From the NCBI GenBank assembly GCA_963556495.2, contig OY747712.1:18332735-18396734 (forward strand): a stretch of DNA of 64,000 bases, given 5' to 3'. Shown here in pieces: positions 40,991-54,700 of the stretch. Positions within the stretch are counted from its first letter, which is position 1, and each line of letters opens with the position of its first letter. This DNA is from Valencia hispanica (Eukaryota > Chordata > Actinopteri > Cyprinodontiformes > Valenciidae). Both the position numbers and the translations under genes were made by a program. The notes beneath the pieces were generated by a model. It did no database searches and was not told the DNA's origin. It was given only the letters and a program-made list of their open reading frames with translations.

Positions 40991-43900
40991 GAACGATGAC
41001 ATAAAGTTATGTACCTTGTTATGACGCAGCAGAACACTGTGAATTCCACACCATTGATCCCAGTATACTTCCCCTATTCAAAACAGAAGTGTATCAAAAG
41101 TGACACATATACCTTATAAACATGACAGGACTTCATATTTCACAAAATCTGCTCCAATTTCTCATGTTTAGATCACCATCATCAGCATAGATACGTAGCA
41201 AGATGTGAAGCAGAGTGATAGCAGTTTAATTATTTCCTGCTTAGTTGCTTGGTAAAAATAGTATTTTCTCAACAAATCACATTAAATAATGTTTGAAAAA
41301 TTGTTGTGACCTATCTGAGTAGTTTTAAATATCCAAATTCTTATCTATCTTTAGGACACTAATTCAATGTCTAATCAAACCCATAAAAAGATGCAAAAAC
41401 TCAGACCTGGATGGGTTAATATAAAGACATTAGAATGTCCTTTTAAAAACCATAACTGAGACAAAAAACGTCAGGCAACAACTATACATCAGTTTTACAA
41501 TGTGTGTAGAAAAAACCTCCCCTGAAGTCACTGTTCAGTCTTTTTTGAGGCTATAATTAGACTCAACACATTGTGTTCTGTCTGGTGTTTTGTTTTGTTT
41601 TTAGATTACATGTTAGAAAGTAAGGAGCTTAGCAGACAGATTCTCTGCTGTCTGCACACAACGTACAAATAAGGACAGAACATTCAAAACAGTTACATAA
41701 TCTAATTTTATATGACTTGAAAAAACCAAATGTTAGCTTTGAGTAAACAGACTAATGAAAGTCATCTGCAGCATCCTAAAGAACCATGTGTTTGGTTAAC
41801 ACATGGTTGATCTTCAGTCAGTGAAGTAACTTGCAGTAGCCGGAAGTTGTATTCAAGCAAAAGTAGCATTACTTTAAAATAGTTTTACTCTAGTTAAAGA
41901 AAAAAGTATGACGCAGTGCAACTATTAGAAGTGCAGTTCTTTTTCAAAAAGTTCCTTAAGTAGATGTAACTGAGCAAACCTAGCTAATTACTACCCACCT
42001 ATGCCAGTCACTCAACAATTTCTCTTGTATCTCTACGTTTAAAACTTTTATGATTCACAGGTCGACTTTTGCTGGCAGAACAAACTAATTTTGTCTAAAA
42101 ATAGCTACGTAACCGTAAAAAACCATTTATGGGGACAACTTTAAAAGAACAAGAAAGTCTGTCTCTGTGGAAGCAAGATGTAAAGACACGATGAGTCACT
42201 CTTGCACAGTGTTTGTTTTGCAAAGAAATCCAACTTTCTTATCACTGAAGAGCTGGTTAAAAATTAAAGTGAGGAAAGAATAATGTAATGTAGCAATGAA
42301 ATTATGCTGTGGTGTGTAACTGCCACAATCAGATGTGCTTCAAAAATACTCTGTGCTTTCTCTTTCTAATATGTGTTCCTGACCATGAAAATAACCATTA
42401 AACATGTAGTTTTAAACAACATGAAATTAATTTAAAAGGAGTTAAATTTGGATTTCTAAATAATCAGTTCTCACCTTGCAAACAAACAATTTTATATTTC
42501 ACACAAGGAGTGAATTTCTGATAGCACTGAATTCACAGGAAGAAAAAAATAGCTCACTTTCCTTGGAGCTGGTTTGTAATAAGTCTTAAATGTCAACTAC
42601 CTGCAGACGCAGAGGATGTGGCACATATTCTAGTGCCTGTTGATACAGATTTCTACAATTTTTCTACTGACCTATAGCCTCACACACTGTCACACCCACA
42701 GGAAGGGCATTCCTCAGGGCAGCCTCCTCAGTAAGTGAATTTCTAGATCTGTCTATTTAACAAGCCTAAAAAGAGCACAACTGTAATAATTTCAAGCTTT
42801 TTCAAATCTTTGACATTACTTTTACGCTTTAGTTTGTTGTAGTGGATCCATTTTTGCTTCCACATATTTTGTTTTATGATGTGCACATCCAGTCAACATG
42901 AGGATGATGAAAGATATCTGGACTCCTCCCCTTTACATACTTTGTGGGCAGCAAACCAACGATTTAAAGTCTAACAATATATCATTTTCTTTGTTAGCGG
43001 CAAAAGTTTCTGATTTTTTTCTTAAACAACACAAACTTCTCCAGACGTTGTGAAATTCTTAACATCCTAGGATACAGTATGCCTAAATTATGGGCTGGCA
43101 TCCTGCTCATGTTTTTTGCCACTCCTGGGGCTGGATTGCATGTTTTAGTGCGCTTGAGAACACCTGTTCAGGGTTTAATTATACTGTAGCTACATATTCT
43201 GCACACAGGCTCCATGTGCTGTCACCCTTGGAAATTCTGCAGACGGCATGTAATAAATGATGGTCCACTCAAACGGCTTTAATGATTTCTACATCGGTGA
43301 GTTATAGTTACATGCATTCTGGTTGAGTTTACATGTCCTGCAAAGTGTGTAACCATGACCCTGGTGAGAAAAAAAATTAAGGTACTTTCCGGGCAAAATT
43401 TAGAAACAAACAGAATTAGGCCATTCTGATAAAAAAAAAAAAAAATTGATGCAATCACATAAACACCTCAAAATGTTACATCTTTCTGTCCTTGAGGTAC
43501 TCAGAAAGATAAATTAGGATTTCTGCAGGACAATGAAAGCTGAGCGCATGGATTTCTGTCCCAAATTAGAGTTAAAATAACTATTTAGCAAACAAATCTG
43601 AAAAGTTCAGAGAGGAAACATCTTTAATTTGTACCAGTGTCTTAAATATAATGGGGCCATACCTGTACTAAGTAAGACCTGCAGGGCTTTAGATGTTGTT
43701 CTGGGTTTATTTGTGACCTTCTGGATAAGACATTGATGGACTCAGAGTAGGTCATATGTGGATAATGGTGTGGTTTGCTGGAGTCCCAAACCCTTTGAAA
43801 TGGCTTGTAACCTTCCTTTCATAGCACTGTATACTTTAATATTTAAACAACAGCTCTGCATGTTATTATTTACTTTACTTTTTTAGATACATTTTAAAAA

Positions 43901-44767
43901 AGGTGAAGAACATCAGCAAATCTGAAGTATTTTTAACATAAGCTAAATAAAGCTGCATCTTTCGACTAAAAGCTTTGTTTTACATGACTGAATCAGCAAC
44001 TTGTCAATGTAATGTCATCAAAGATCCCCTGAGAATAGTATAGGTAATCTTTTTTTTTTATTATTAGTATTATTATTATTTTTTTTCCCTTCAAAAGGAT
44101 AGGTAATCATTTAACCGACTGTGGGTTCAGGTTTCAAAGACTGTAAGGCAAAAACTGCAGTGAAGCTTATTAAACACGAAGCATACTCGAAGTGGAGGGT
44201 GAGCCTCACAAACAGAAACATGATGTCACCTTTCTTGCAGTTTTCTGGACCTCAACCCAGAATCAGAAAAGTGACAGCGGCATTTCTGTAGATTACATAT
44301 CAGCCTTGGAAAAACACACGGCCTACTGAAGTCATAAGAGAAGTGGAATAGTTTCTGCAGTTCAACAGAAATGCAATTTTTATAACCTGTTTTTTGTGTA
44401 GATGCCTTTTAAATATGAGAATATCAAAAACTGACTTCATAAAGAGAAAATCCCAGAATTTTAATACCAGATATGAAGGTCATGTGTCCAGCTATTTTGT
44501 ATGTATCTTTTAACATTATTCTCAATGATTTAGTGAGCAAAGAGAAGCATGTGGAGAACATAAAATTGCAAACAGCAAGATTTTCAAAACAGACTGTACA
44601 GCCTCAGCAAAACCAAAAACTGAGCTGTCAGCAATGCCCAACAGATGTAAAAAGGGGATTAGTATTAACCACATAACATCTTCATAGCACGTTTTCTGAC
44701 TTGAATATCTAAACTTAAACAGAGCATCAAAGATCTAGGCAACAAGAGGCAAAGAAAATGTGATATA
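40991..44767. other. Gene desert, nothing recognised
   Basis: About 3.8 kb of AT-rich sequence with no long open frame, splice-consistent exon set, RNA gene or obvious repeat. Confidence 0.35.
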
Positions 44768-45505
44768 GAGTCATGGCCAAAGGTTTTGGCAGTGAAACAA
44801 AAAATGTGGTTTTCCTACTTCAGCTTTTTGTAGTGACAATCCCCATAGGTTTTAGGTCCTTGTTCAGCACAGTTAGACAGGTATAAATTGATTGCAAAGA
44901 GCTTAAAATAAGTTATTTGATTTAAAAACATAGTTCTCATTGCATTTGGTTTTGCAAGCACAAACTAAAAAAACAATTTAATTTTAATGTGATCATAGGA
45001 GCAGGGAAAGCTGTGAAAGAGCCTAGCTGAACTAATCCAATGAGCAGATTGTTTGCTGTAGAAAAAAGCAGATCTCTGGCTTGTTGTGTTACCAAATAGT
45101 TAGCTTCAAAGATAAGTGTGGAGCCATCATTGCTTTCCACCAAAATGGCCTACATGTAAGTAATCTGCATCAAGAATGTCAAGATCCAGAACTACAACGT
45201 GGAAGGTTTATCTGCAGTAAGGAAGACTTTGAGAATATATCTAAGACTGTCCCGCAAGTGCCACGATATTTCCTAATGCACAGCAGAAGAATCCTGTTAC
45301 CGCCATCAGATAGCTTCATCAGCATTGTTGGAAAGTGGTTGAGCGTATGTGGCTCCCCAACTAGGAGAAGACATCAAGTCAATGCCAACCAAGGGTCAAT
45401 CTGTCCAAGAAAAACATCAACTGTCTGCAGGAGGTACAAGGATGGACATCAAAAGAGGATTTTTTTTCTCCCTCTAATTTTGGAGGATCAACTCCTTTTT
45501 TGCTA
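44768..45505 (+). mobile_element. Decayed Tc1/mariner-like remnant
   Basis: The left end AGTCATGGCCAAAGGTTTTG resembles a Tc1-type terminus. Downstream are transposase-like fragments (CGAIIAFHQNGLHVSN near 45120, then frameshifted coding-like DNA to 45450). Confidence 0.4.
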
Positions 45506-45639
45506 AGAAGAAAATATATTCACACCTTTATTCCTGTATTTATCTGTATGATAGATCACCATGTTGCAAACAAAAGTGATAAACACGAAGCTCAAAGGTC
45601 ATGACATTTAAATTCTGGAGCAGTGTAATCTTATTCATT

Positions 45640-46150
45640 CTGGGAAAAAGTATTTCCCTTACTTAGAAATAGCTTCTGTTTTTGCTTCTTTTGTCACATA
45701 CACAAATGTTTCAGAACTTTACAGTAATTGTTTTCGGGTGTAAACAAAGAACGGTTTCTGATCTGATTAACTCCACCTTTGGAAAGCTGAGTTCAATTTC
45801 ACAAGCGACACCCAGGCCATATTATTACAAACTATATAGAAACAATAAATCAGAACCTGTCTGACAACGCAAAGTAAGCCAAAAATGTCAAATAGAGATA
45901 AAGATATTGTCATACAACAGTTTAGAAAAGATTGCAAAGTACATTCCAAGGCTTTAGACTCAAGATAACTACAGTGAGAGCCATAACCCATAAAAGGTCA
46001 AAACATGGAACAGCGATGAACCTTCCCAAGAATGAGCGGCTTGCAAAAAGTATTTCAACGGTACAACTGATCCAGTCTCTGAAAGGTGGCAAGAGAACCC
46101 AGAATAACACTTAAACCACTGCAGGCCTCACCTAGCTTAGTTGGGGTCAG
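45640..46150 (+). mobile_element. Second decayed Tc1-like remnant
   Basis: Contains TCTGTTTTTGCTTCTTTTGT, AAAGATTGCAAAGTACATTC and other phrases of a fish Tc1-like family. No continuous frame. Confidence 0.4.
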
Positions 46151-46329
46151 TTTTCCTTATTCAGCATTAAGTATGGGAACCTAGGAAAAACTGGTGTTTG
46201 TCAAAACAATTCTAAAGGATCCCCTAATAATTTTCAGGATGTTTGGTGGACTGAAGAGAAAAAAACTTTAACTTGAAAACTGTGTGTTCAGTTCTGTAGA
46301 AAAGCTGGTGAATGATTCAGGGAGGAATT

Positions 46330-46520
46330 AGTTTTTCACAAAACTCAAGGTCAAGTTAATTTATAAAGCACATTTTTAGTAACCAAGGTTGCCCCAAAGT
46401 GCTGTACATAACAACACATAAAATCGTCAATCATAGCAACTCTTAAAGAAACAAAATAGAATAAAAGGAAGAAGGAGAGAAAGAATAGAATAAAACAGAA
46501 AATAATTGCTCAGTTGCAGT
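46330..46520 (+). repeat. Retroposon-tail-like repeat
   Basis: AATTTATAAAGCACATTTTT and GTTGCCCCAAAGTGCTGTAC followed by an A-rich, AATAGAATAAA-containing stretch resemble L2/SINE tails. A related phrase occurs near 1150-1200. Confidence 0.4.
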
Positions 46521-46689
46521 AGAAAGCCAGCACTAGGTTGGTTAGAATAGCTTTTTTCCTTTTAGAAAGGAATACATTAGTTGAAAGCAGCATTTTGGAT
46601 TTCCACAAGTTATCTTTGTGTAAGAATGCAAATAGTTTAATAATCTGAAGCATTTAAGGGCTTTGTCACAGCACTGCAATTGACGATGA

Positions 46690-47045
46690 AGGGGATTCAT
46701 TCCATTCATTCATCTATTATCTATACTGTCTATCCTATGCCGGGAGCTGGTGCCCATCTCCAGCAATATTTAGGGAAAGGTTGTCAATCCATTGCAGGGC
46801 AACACAGAGACACACAGAACGAACAACCATGCATGCACACATACTCATACCTAAGGTTAATTTAGACCAGTTAACCAGTTAACCTAGCAGTCATGTTTTT
46901 GGACTGTGGGAGGAAGCCAGTGTACCCGGAGGGAACCCAGTAATCCATAGGGAGAACATGCAAACTCCATGCAGAAAGACCCCAGGCCGACATTCGATAC
47001 CTTCTTGCTGCAAGGCAACAATCCTACCAGCTGCACTGCTGTGCA
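46690..47045 (-). repeat. SINE-like element, antisense, fairly complete
   Basis: Complement of the 17098-17372 family, with CCATTGCAGGGCAACACAGA, TTTTGGACTGTGGGAGGAAG, GGAGAACATGCAAACTCCAT and TTCTTGCTGCAAGGCAACAA in order. The B-box region is diverged. Confidence 0.6.
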
Positions 47046-48555
47046 ATTTAAATCTTCTACTGGTGGCTTCCCAGATTTTGCTAGCATGGTAATATAACTT
47101 CATATAACATTTATGAAACAGAAAATGATTTGCTTGAAGTTCAAATTTAGAAGATTTAATCATTTGTACTTAAAATACTTCAAAAATATCTGTATTCTGT
47201 GCAAACCTCATCTACAGCTGCCAGCTATAGATCCCAAAGTTTGTTGAACTGAATTGAATGTTCTTATTTTACATGATGAAGCTTTAAAACCTCTGCACTC
47301 TTAAATTGAAGAGGATGAACACAGGTGCTTCAGAAAGCTCAGAGAAATGTTCTCAGTTGTTTCCACATGCATGCGTGGGTGAGCGAACTCACTCATGGAC
47401 AACAGTGAAACATTTTCTCACTAATTACAGGTCAAATTGGGTCATCCTGAGATTTGGTAAGGCCTGTGGTGGGTTCTGTGTTACATTTTGTTGCAGTGAC
47501 TTCAGTAGGGCTTTCTGATGCCTAGGAAGTCCAGAAACCTTGAAGAATCTGACCTGTTTTTGTGAAAATAGGATACAGTTTATTTCGATGTCGTACAACA
47601 AATCAAAATGAACATATGTATTCTTCTAATGTTTAGATAAGCTGCATATTTTCGTCAGACCATCAGAAGGTTGTGAAAATTGGGGTTAAAACATTTGTTT
47701 TAGAGCGGTCAAATACATTCAGAAAGCTTCAGCCCATGTAAAAGCTTTAAGCTTAAAACCATAGAGCCAAAGTAATTTCTTGCAAGATGTTTCTCTGCAG
47801 ACTTGATTAAACAAGATTCGAATGAAAATACCACATTGTTAGAATAACTATTAAAAATAAAAATAAAACTTTAATTAGCTAAACATTTCACAGTCAATAT
47901 TCAGTTTTTACATGCTCTTGGACTCTGCTTCATCTGTTGTGACCATCAGATTTGCCAGGGATTATTCTTTTACCAAACACCTAGGTTTTATTTACCCGTA
48001 ATTCCCAAGAAGCTATACTTTTCATGGATTTTTTTTGGCTGAAATCTCTTGCTGTCTGAGTTCCAAGCACAGGCAGATACTGACTTCCAGCCAAAGAACA
48101 CAACAGTATGTTTCCCACAGTGACAGTCACGTCAATTTAAAACTGTGAAAATCGCCAAGGCTGAGTCACCATTAGTCATATGGTTCCTGCAAGACACATG
48201 TCCACAGAGACAAACTGCCAAATGGTAGGCAGTATATAAGAACAGCTGCTGAAACTGGTGAACGTTTCGTTTTTTAATTTGAATTTTATATTCTTCAGTG
48301 TCTTTCTGTTGTTACCAGGAGATCTGTGTAAATATATATTAAAGATACAAAAAAATCCTACAATTAAAAGTAACTATGTACATTAGAGGGTTACCTGCTG
48401 AAAACGCAATACTTTTTTGCCAAAAGAAATGAACAGTATTGAAATTTATGTCACGTGTTGTTCATTTGTCTGAAAATGTTGCTGTGGCTTAGTCAAATAA
48501 AAGAAAGAACCAAAATTACACATAGTATTAAGAATGCAAAGCAGATATTACTAGT
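47046..48555. other. Intergenic, nothing recognised
   Basis: AT-rich. No supported gene or repeat. Confidence 0.3.
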
Positions 48556-48556
48556 C

Positions 48557-48760
48557 CTCCAAAGCTACCATCCTGCAGCTTTTAGATGCATCCCTGCTTC
48601 AACACACCTGAACCAAATGTATAACTCGTTACCAGGCCTCTGCAGAGCTGCAGAATTGGACGCTGATCTGGGAGTTCAGGCATGTTGGAGCAGGGGTGCA
48701 TCTAAATGTAGCAGGATGGTAGCTCTCCAGGATCAGACTTGGACATCTCTGATATAGAAT
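48557..48760. mobile_element. Fold-back MITE, copy 1
   Basis: The left part CTACCATCCTGCAGCTTTTA ... CTTCAACACACCTGAA is the complement of the right part TTCAGGCATGTTGGAGCAGG ... GCAGGATGGTAG. Matches a common palindromic fish MITE ending in TGGACATCTCTGA. Confidence 0.65.
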
Positions 48761-48898
48761 AACTGGGCAAATGTCAGGAAAGCTAGCATAACCCAGTGAG
48801 AGCAATATAACTGATTTCATCACTAAAGCTGCTATATACTAAGATCTTACTTAAACAAGTTAAAGACAATTATTTTTGTAGATTCTCTAGGTTTAGAC

Positions 48899-49135
48899 CA
48901 GTTGTGTCCAAAGTCAGGCCTCAAGCGCCTGTGCCCTGCATGTTTTTAGATGTCACCCTGGGTCAACACACCTGAATCAAATGACTGGTTCATTACCAGC
49001 CCTCTACAGAACTTCAAGACATGTCAAGGAGTTAATTTAGCCATTTTAATCAGCCGTGTTGCAACAAGGACACATCTAAAACCTGCAGGACACCAACCCT
49101 TGAGGACTGGAGTTGGACACCCCTGGTTTAGACCA
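48899..49135. mobile_element. Fold-back MITE, copy 2
   Basis: Same family as 48557-48760: AGTTGTGTCCAAAGTCAGGC at the left, ACACACCTGAATCAAATGAC, ACACATCTAAAACCTGCAGG and TGGAGTTGGACACCCCTGGT at the right. The two copies are only ~140 bases apart. Confidence 0.65.
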
Positions 49136-49479
49136 AGCAAAGCTGCCTGGGTCTGAAAGTGCTTGGATGTAAAATGATAAATTCGTAAAGGTCCACAAAA
49201 CAATGCAAAAACGCCAGAAAGTATAAAGTGCAACTCAAAGACTGCTCCAACTTATGTAGCATTTTAAGCTAATTTAATAAATCATTAAATTGTGATTTTG
49301 ATGTTATACTATTGTTGTATGGAAAATACACATTTTTAATGAAAAATTAAGAGACTAGTGGTAAATATTGTATGATGTTTACGTATTTATACTGTACTGA
49401 TGAATAAAAACACATTTTATTCTCAAGTGTCCTTGAATAGGCTGTGCATTGACAGCAAGACTAATCAGCAAGAAGTTAA

Positions 49480-49765
49480 AGCTTGGCCCCAAATGGATCT
49501 TCCACATGAAAAATTATGCTGAGCATACGTCCAAATAGTTACAAATGACAGCAAAGTCAATTTTTTCTGGTCACCACAAAGCCTCGATCTAAGGCTGAGC
49601 AGAGCTGAGAATTTGTTTGTGTATAAAGCAGCCCACAAACCTGACACAGTTTCAGCTGTTCTTTCAGGAGCAATGGGCAGAAATTCCAGCAAACTGTTGT
49701 AAGAAGCTTTTGGAACAAAACCAGTTCCAGTTGGTAAATCTTCGAAAAACACACAAAAAAATGCA
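49480..49765 (+). mobile_element. Decayed Tc1-like transposase C terminus
   Basis: One frame reads PTNLTQFQLFFQEQWAEIPA then NCCKKLLEQ, matching the last ~50 residues of Sleeping Beauty-type transposases. Preceding frames are broken. Confidence 0.55.
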
Positions 49766-49769
49766 TGCA

Positions 49770-50930
49770 AATTACTGAATTAAATTTTTATTTTAAATCC
49801 TTCAAAAAAACTTTAGCAAGTATAAATTATTTTTCCAATTCTATCTGAACTCAAATGTAAAAACTTTAGACTGATTTAATGTCAGGAGAAAAAAAAAGGT
49901 ATTCTGTCTTTGTTCAAAGTATCTGGTTTCAAATGCCAGTCTAAGCCTGGACTGAAGTAGTTGTGTTGGCTAATGTGCCTAATCACTTTTAAATACATAA
50001 ACTTAAAAATAAAGTGCAACTGACGATCAATAACGGCCACAACTTAAAAATATGTGCTTGTCTTTGAATGTTTCAAAGAGCTGCTTCACCCTCAGAGGAT
50101 GGCTGTACGGTTTGATCTTTTTAAGCTTGTTTTCATCCATTTCCACTGCTCCCACAGCACTGTGTATGTTCCTCTAACATAGACTGCAGGCTGTGTAGTC
50201 TACGTGGCAGAGCCCAGGCATCAGGATTATATACAGAACAAGTCAAGCTGTTGGTATGCTGGTCCTGCAGGCTCTGCCTCCTACTGTAGCAGCAGTTTGT
50301 TGCCTTTATTGGCTCCCTGTATGAGGTGTACTTCTCCTAATGACTCAACTTTCCTTCATGTTGTTCCATATAAAAAATGCATGTAGAAGAAACAAAAGAG
50401 AAATTTCAAAACAAGATTTATATCAGTGTAAAACTTTTTTTCTGTGACTGAATGGGTGTATGTGTGTGTGTGGGGGGGGGGTCATGTAGCTTTCAAGTCT
50501 TCAGGAAAACAACTGAGTGAACTGGCGAACTCATTACAAGTTTAAAAGTATTAGACATTGTGGTGCAACAACTGCTTGGATATTCTTTTTCGTATAATAT
50601 TTCTCACTCGTTCATTTGGTGATCTGATGCAAGAACAAAGTTATTTAAGAAATATTTTCATTCTTTGCTGTGAATTTCAACAAAACGGCTGCATTCAAAA
50701 ACAAGAATCTTGAGTACAAACACACTGAACTGTCTTTAACTGTAAAATAGGAGCATTTTCTCTTAATCACGGCTGTATGTGTTTCCTTTCTTGTTTTTTG
50801 GCCACAGTCAGTCAAGCATGTGTGAACTTTTAAGAACTTTCATCCTATCTCAAAATCAAAATGTTAGATCAAAATTTGTTGGAAAATCACCCCAAATTCC
50901 ATCCAATTGAGGAAGAAAACTCAACTTCAG
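49770..50930. other. Intergenic upstream of actinodin
   Basis: AT-rich, with a short TG/G run near 50460-50480. No gene seen. Confidence 0.3.
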
Positions 50931-50979
50931 CTTGTCCAGAAGACAGAAGGCGAGCTGCTCACCTTTCCTAATTACACTG

Positions 50980-51240
50980 TCAATGCTGATTGGATGTTTG
51001 GCAGTGCGGGAGCCAATCCTGCAGCGCCTAACAGCCTGTCTTAGCCTCATGACATGCCTTTTTGTGTTTTTTAATGATCAAGGGAGGCTCCTTAAAAATG
51101 TTTCTCTGCGTGTCCGGCTCATACGGGGGAGCAGATAGCTTTAGGGTTCAGACAGCTTAGAAAACCAAGCCCTCCCTCAAAAGAGACCCTCTGGATCTGG
51201 AGGTGATCGCAGGAGGCCAAATCCACTGCATCATTGCAGG
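50980..51240 (+). promoter_or_regulatory. Probable promoter and non-coding first exon of actinodin
   Basis: A CCAAT-type box pair (GATTGG near 50989, AGCCAATC near 51011) lies about 100 bases before a GC-richer non-coding stretch that ends in a clear splice donor (GCAG|GTAAGG, 51241). The next acceptor (TTCCTACAG, ending 51744) leads into the ATG-containing exon. The start point is not resolved. Confidence 0.4.
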
Positions 51241-51763
51241 TAAGGAGCAAAGTTATTTCTATGTTTAAGAGAGGCTGTTGAAAACTTTCACAACTTTTAA
51301 AGGGCAAAACTTTACAGAAAGATTTACAAGCCACAATAAAACCTACAGAATTAATCTTAGTGAGAGTAGCAGCTGTAATTCAACAGCCATCTGTGCAGCA
51401 ACAGGAGAAGTCATAGCAAGCTTTTGGGAGTTGATTGCAGAGTTCATGCGCTGTATTTGATATTCTGATTATTTTCCATAATCCCTCAAAAGCTCTATTA
51501 GTGCATGTCCTCAATCCTCTCCATTGTCTCTGCATCAGCCGGTTAAATAAAACCAGTCTCTTTGTTCTGAGAGCATTGTGTAATCAAGGATTTCCATTTG
51601 TTTAGCAGCCAGCAGAAAAACTCTTCAGAAAAGAGAAAGATGAGAAGATCAATCCAACTTATTTTGCATTGTAGTATGTTACATAGCACCGCCTAATGTA
51701 TTCACGTTGGAAGCCTGAATATTGTTCACTGTCTGTTCCTACAGGGCACACATAAAACAGAAA

Positions 51764-54700
51764 ATGGCACGTTCTGGACGACCATCGCTGTCCCTCATCC
51801 ACACAGGTCTCCTGTTAGCAGTTGTTTTACTACCAGGTGAGATATCAATGACACAAATATGAGCAAGTTTAATAAAAACATATTTGTTTGTTATTTATCA
51901 TAATTTTTTTGCTGTAGAGTTAAATCATCTCTCTGTAAAGCAGTGTTTCTCAAACTAGTGGGGCGCAGAGGTATTGCAGGTGGGGCGTGACATCAACGGG
52001 ATTTAAATAGTTTTTCCCCTAGATTCTGTCGCTGTGAATGTTTCACTGCACTGTAAATTAAATCAACCAACTCCCCCCTCACACAAAATTAAACACACTC
52101 AAACAAATTACCAATTGTGATCATCATTGTAAACAGAACCGGGACCTGGAACATCGGGCTGGGAGTTTGACGTTTTAATATATGGCAGCAGAACAAAACA
52201 AGCTGAAATAGCCGCATTATCAGAGATTCCATCTACAAAATGGAGAAATATCTAAAAAGATCAGGGAACGTTTCAGAGTCAGAGAAGTCACATGATCAAC
52301 CACGGAGGAAATACATGGATGAGTATCTTGTTCTTTAATTTAATTTAATTTATTTTGTATTTTTGAAAGCTTTGTATTTGTGATAAAATTACAACTTTTC
52401 TTTTCTCCAACTGTGAGCTGAAGTTCTACATGTAGCAACTACCGACACCATATATTTCTGAGCCGGTTTTATACCAGTGCGCAACCCCTTTTTCCAACAA
52501 ATTTATACACTTAAAAACTTGTAGACTAACTCGACTATTTAAATAAATAAAACACTTTAAAAATCAGGCGTGGTCACCATTCTGTTGGGCCGATAAAAGC
52601 AGTGGGGGGTTTGAGAAACACTGATGTTAAGTAAAAATTCATTGAAATATAAAGGTGGAGAAGGAAACAACTACTGTACACTTAAAAATACAAAAAAGCA
52701 ATTAAATATCATGGACAATCGAAAACAAAGATAAAATAATAGTTAAAAACACCTTAGGAAATGTGCTTAACATATAACATGGTAGTACACTTATTTAAAT
52801 TTAGTATACTTTAGTATATATATACTGATGGAAGGGGAGTACTAAGGGTAGTGAAGAACCTAAGAAATGGGAGTCCTAAGTGTCCTTTAAGTTAAAAGGC
52901 AAAAATTCATGTAATCCAGTTATTGAGAGTAATAGATGATTCATACTGATAGAGCTATAATGCAGGCGTGTCTTCTTTTTGTTTTAGATGTGTTTTAAAT
53001 AGTTATACAACTTGTGGGCTTTATTTAAGATAACTGCAATTTACTGATAAATTGTTTTGGTGGGATTTAACATGATTTGTTGCTTTACAGTGAGTTTAGT
53101 AAATTGTGAGAGCCCATTGGAGAAACTGGTAGCAGTGTGTTTCTGGATGTGGACATGTTTTTCTTTTTGAAAGTAAGGATCTTGTTGAAATGATGCTTTT
53201 TGGAGCCACACAACCATATAGGTAAAAACATTTGTTGATAACTGGAGTTTTTTGTAATAATCTGCTGACTTGGCTGTTTTGTCTTATGGTCATAAATGTC
53301 TCCATAAAACCCAGGCAGATCAGAAGACACATCCTCTCCCTCCCACTAGCTACATTTACAGTGTAACCATAATTGGTTTGTGTGAGGGCCCACTCTTTGT
53401 AGTTTTACTGGTAAAATTTGAGGAGGCCCCCAGCGGTGGCATAAACACCACCATTTTAGTTCAAAGCTAAACGACGCAACCTGCTTGGGGCTGGATGGAG
53501 GAGTGGATGTGGAGGGGGAGGAGGGGTACTGGGGTGTTTAATTTGCAGGATGCTCCCTGCGTCGGGGCGCCAGCGCTCCAGCACCTGCCGCTTTTCACCC
53601 GGCGGCTTATTAGCAGCTCAGCATTTTCCCTGATGTTGAGAGAAGGCCCAACATCTGGTTCCAGTTAGCAAATGTTGCTGCTGCTAATGTGGCTTCTGTT
53701 CATGTTTTTACAGAGTTTCTGGGGGCCATTCCAGTGGGGCAGGACAAGCAGGAGGAAGGTGAGGATATGTCTGACGTGGCATGAGAAACTCAAAGGTTTT
53801 AAACAGTTCAATGACTAAATGTATTGGGAGAAAAAAAAGGCCTTAATTTCTGTTCTACTCAGCATGCTTTCATTAGGTAAGCTTCGTCTTTCTTCTTTGA
53901 TCTCAATAACATACAGGCAAAGGTATCCTAGTTGTTTGAGATCAACATGAACTGATCCAAAATATGGTAATAATGATCAGAATTTAGTGTTCAGAAGCAT
54001 ATTTACTCTTTAATCTGAAGTTTAAAAACATGTTGTTCTTTTAAAGTTCTGGAAATGTTGATTTGATGCGTAAAAAGAGATGGTTTTAGTGTCTCTTTCC
54101 TGTAGATGAGTGGATCGAGAACCTTTCCTTTGTGATAAATACAAGAAAAAATAAATTAAAGATAAATAGAACCATATTTAAATAGAAGAAATGCATTCTG
54201 TATCAACCCCCTCTATCTACTTCATTTAAGGAAGACAGTTTGCAAGACCCCCAACAACCTGTTCACACAGCACAACACTAATAACTGGTTTGTGTCAAAC
54301 ATGTCTCAGTTTATCTTAGCTTAGCTTAGCATGGTGGAACCAATAATCTTTTAAAACTGCAACTAATCAGTATTATTTAAATTTGTATGAATCATGGGCA
54401 AATTAAACAGGCTTGTAGGTGTTTTCAGCTTGATTTTGTGTTAAGTGCTAAGCTGTGCTTGGTGAATCTTACTTGTAAACACAAAGATATGAGTAGCTAG
54501 TGTAAGATAGCACAACTATAAGATGGTAAAATAATTTACATGGTCACATAAAACACATATCCTTTTCGTATTCAACAAGATGATGTAAAAAAAGTTCCTT
54601 TGGCTCCAAGTACTCATAGATTGTCTTGATTTTGAGTTACTTTCAGGACAAACTGTGGCACTGAAATAGCTAACATCAGTTTATTTTCTCTGCTTTTTCC

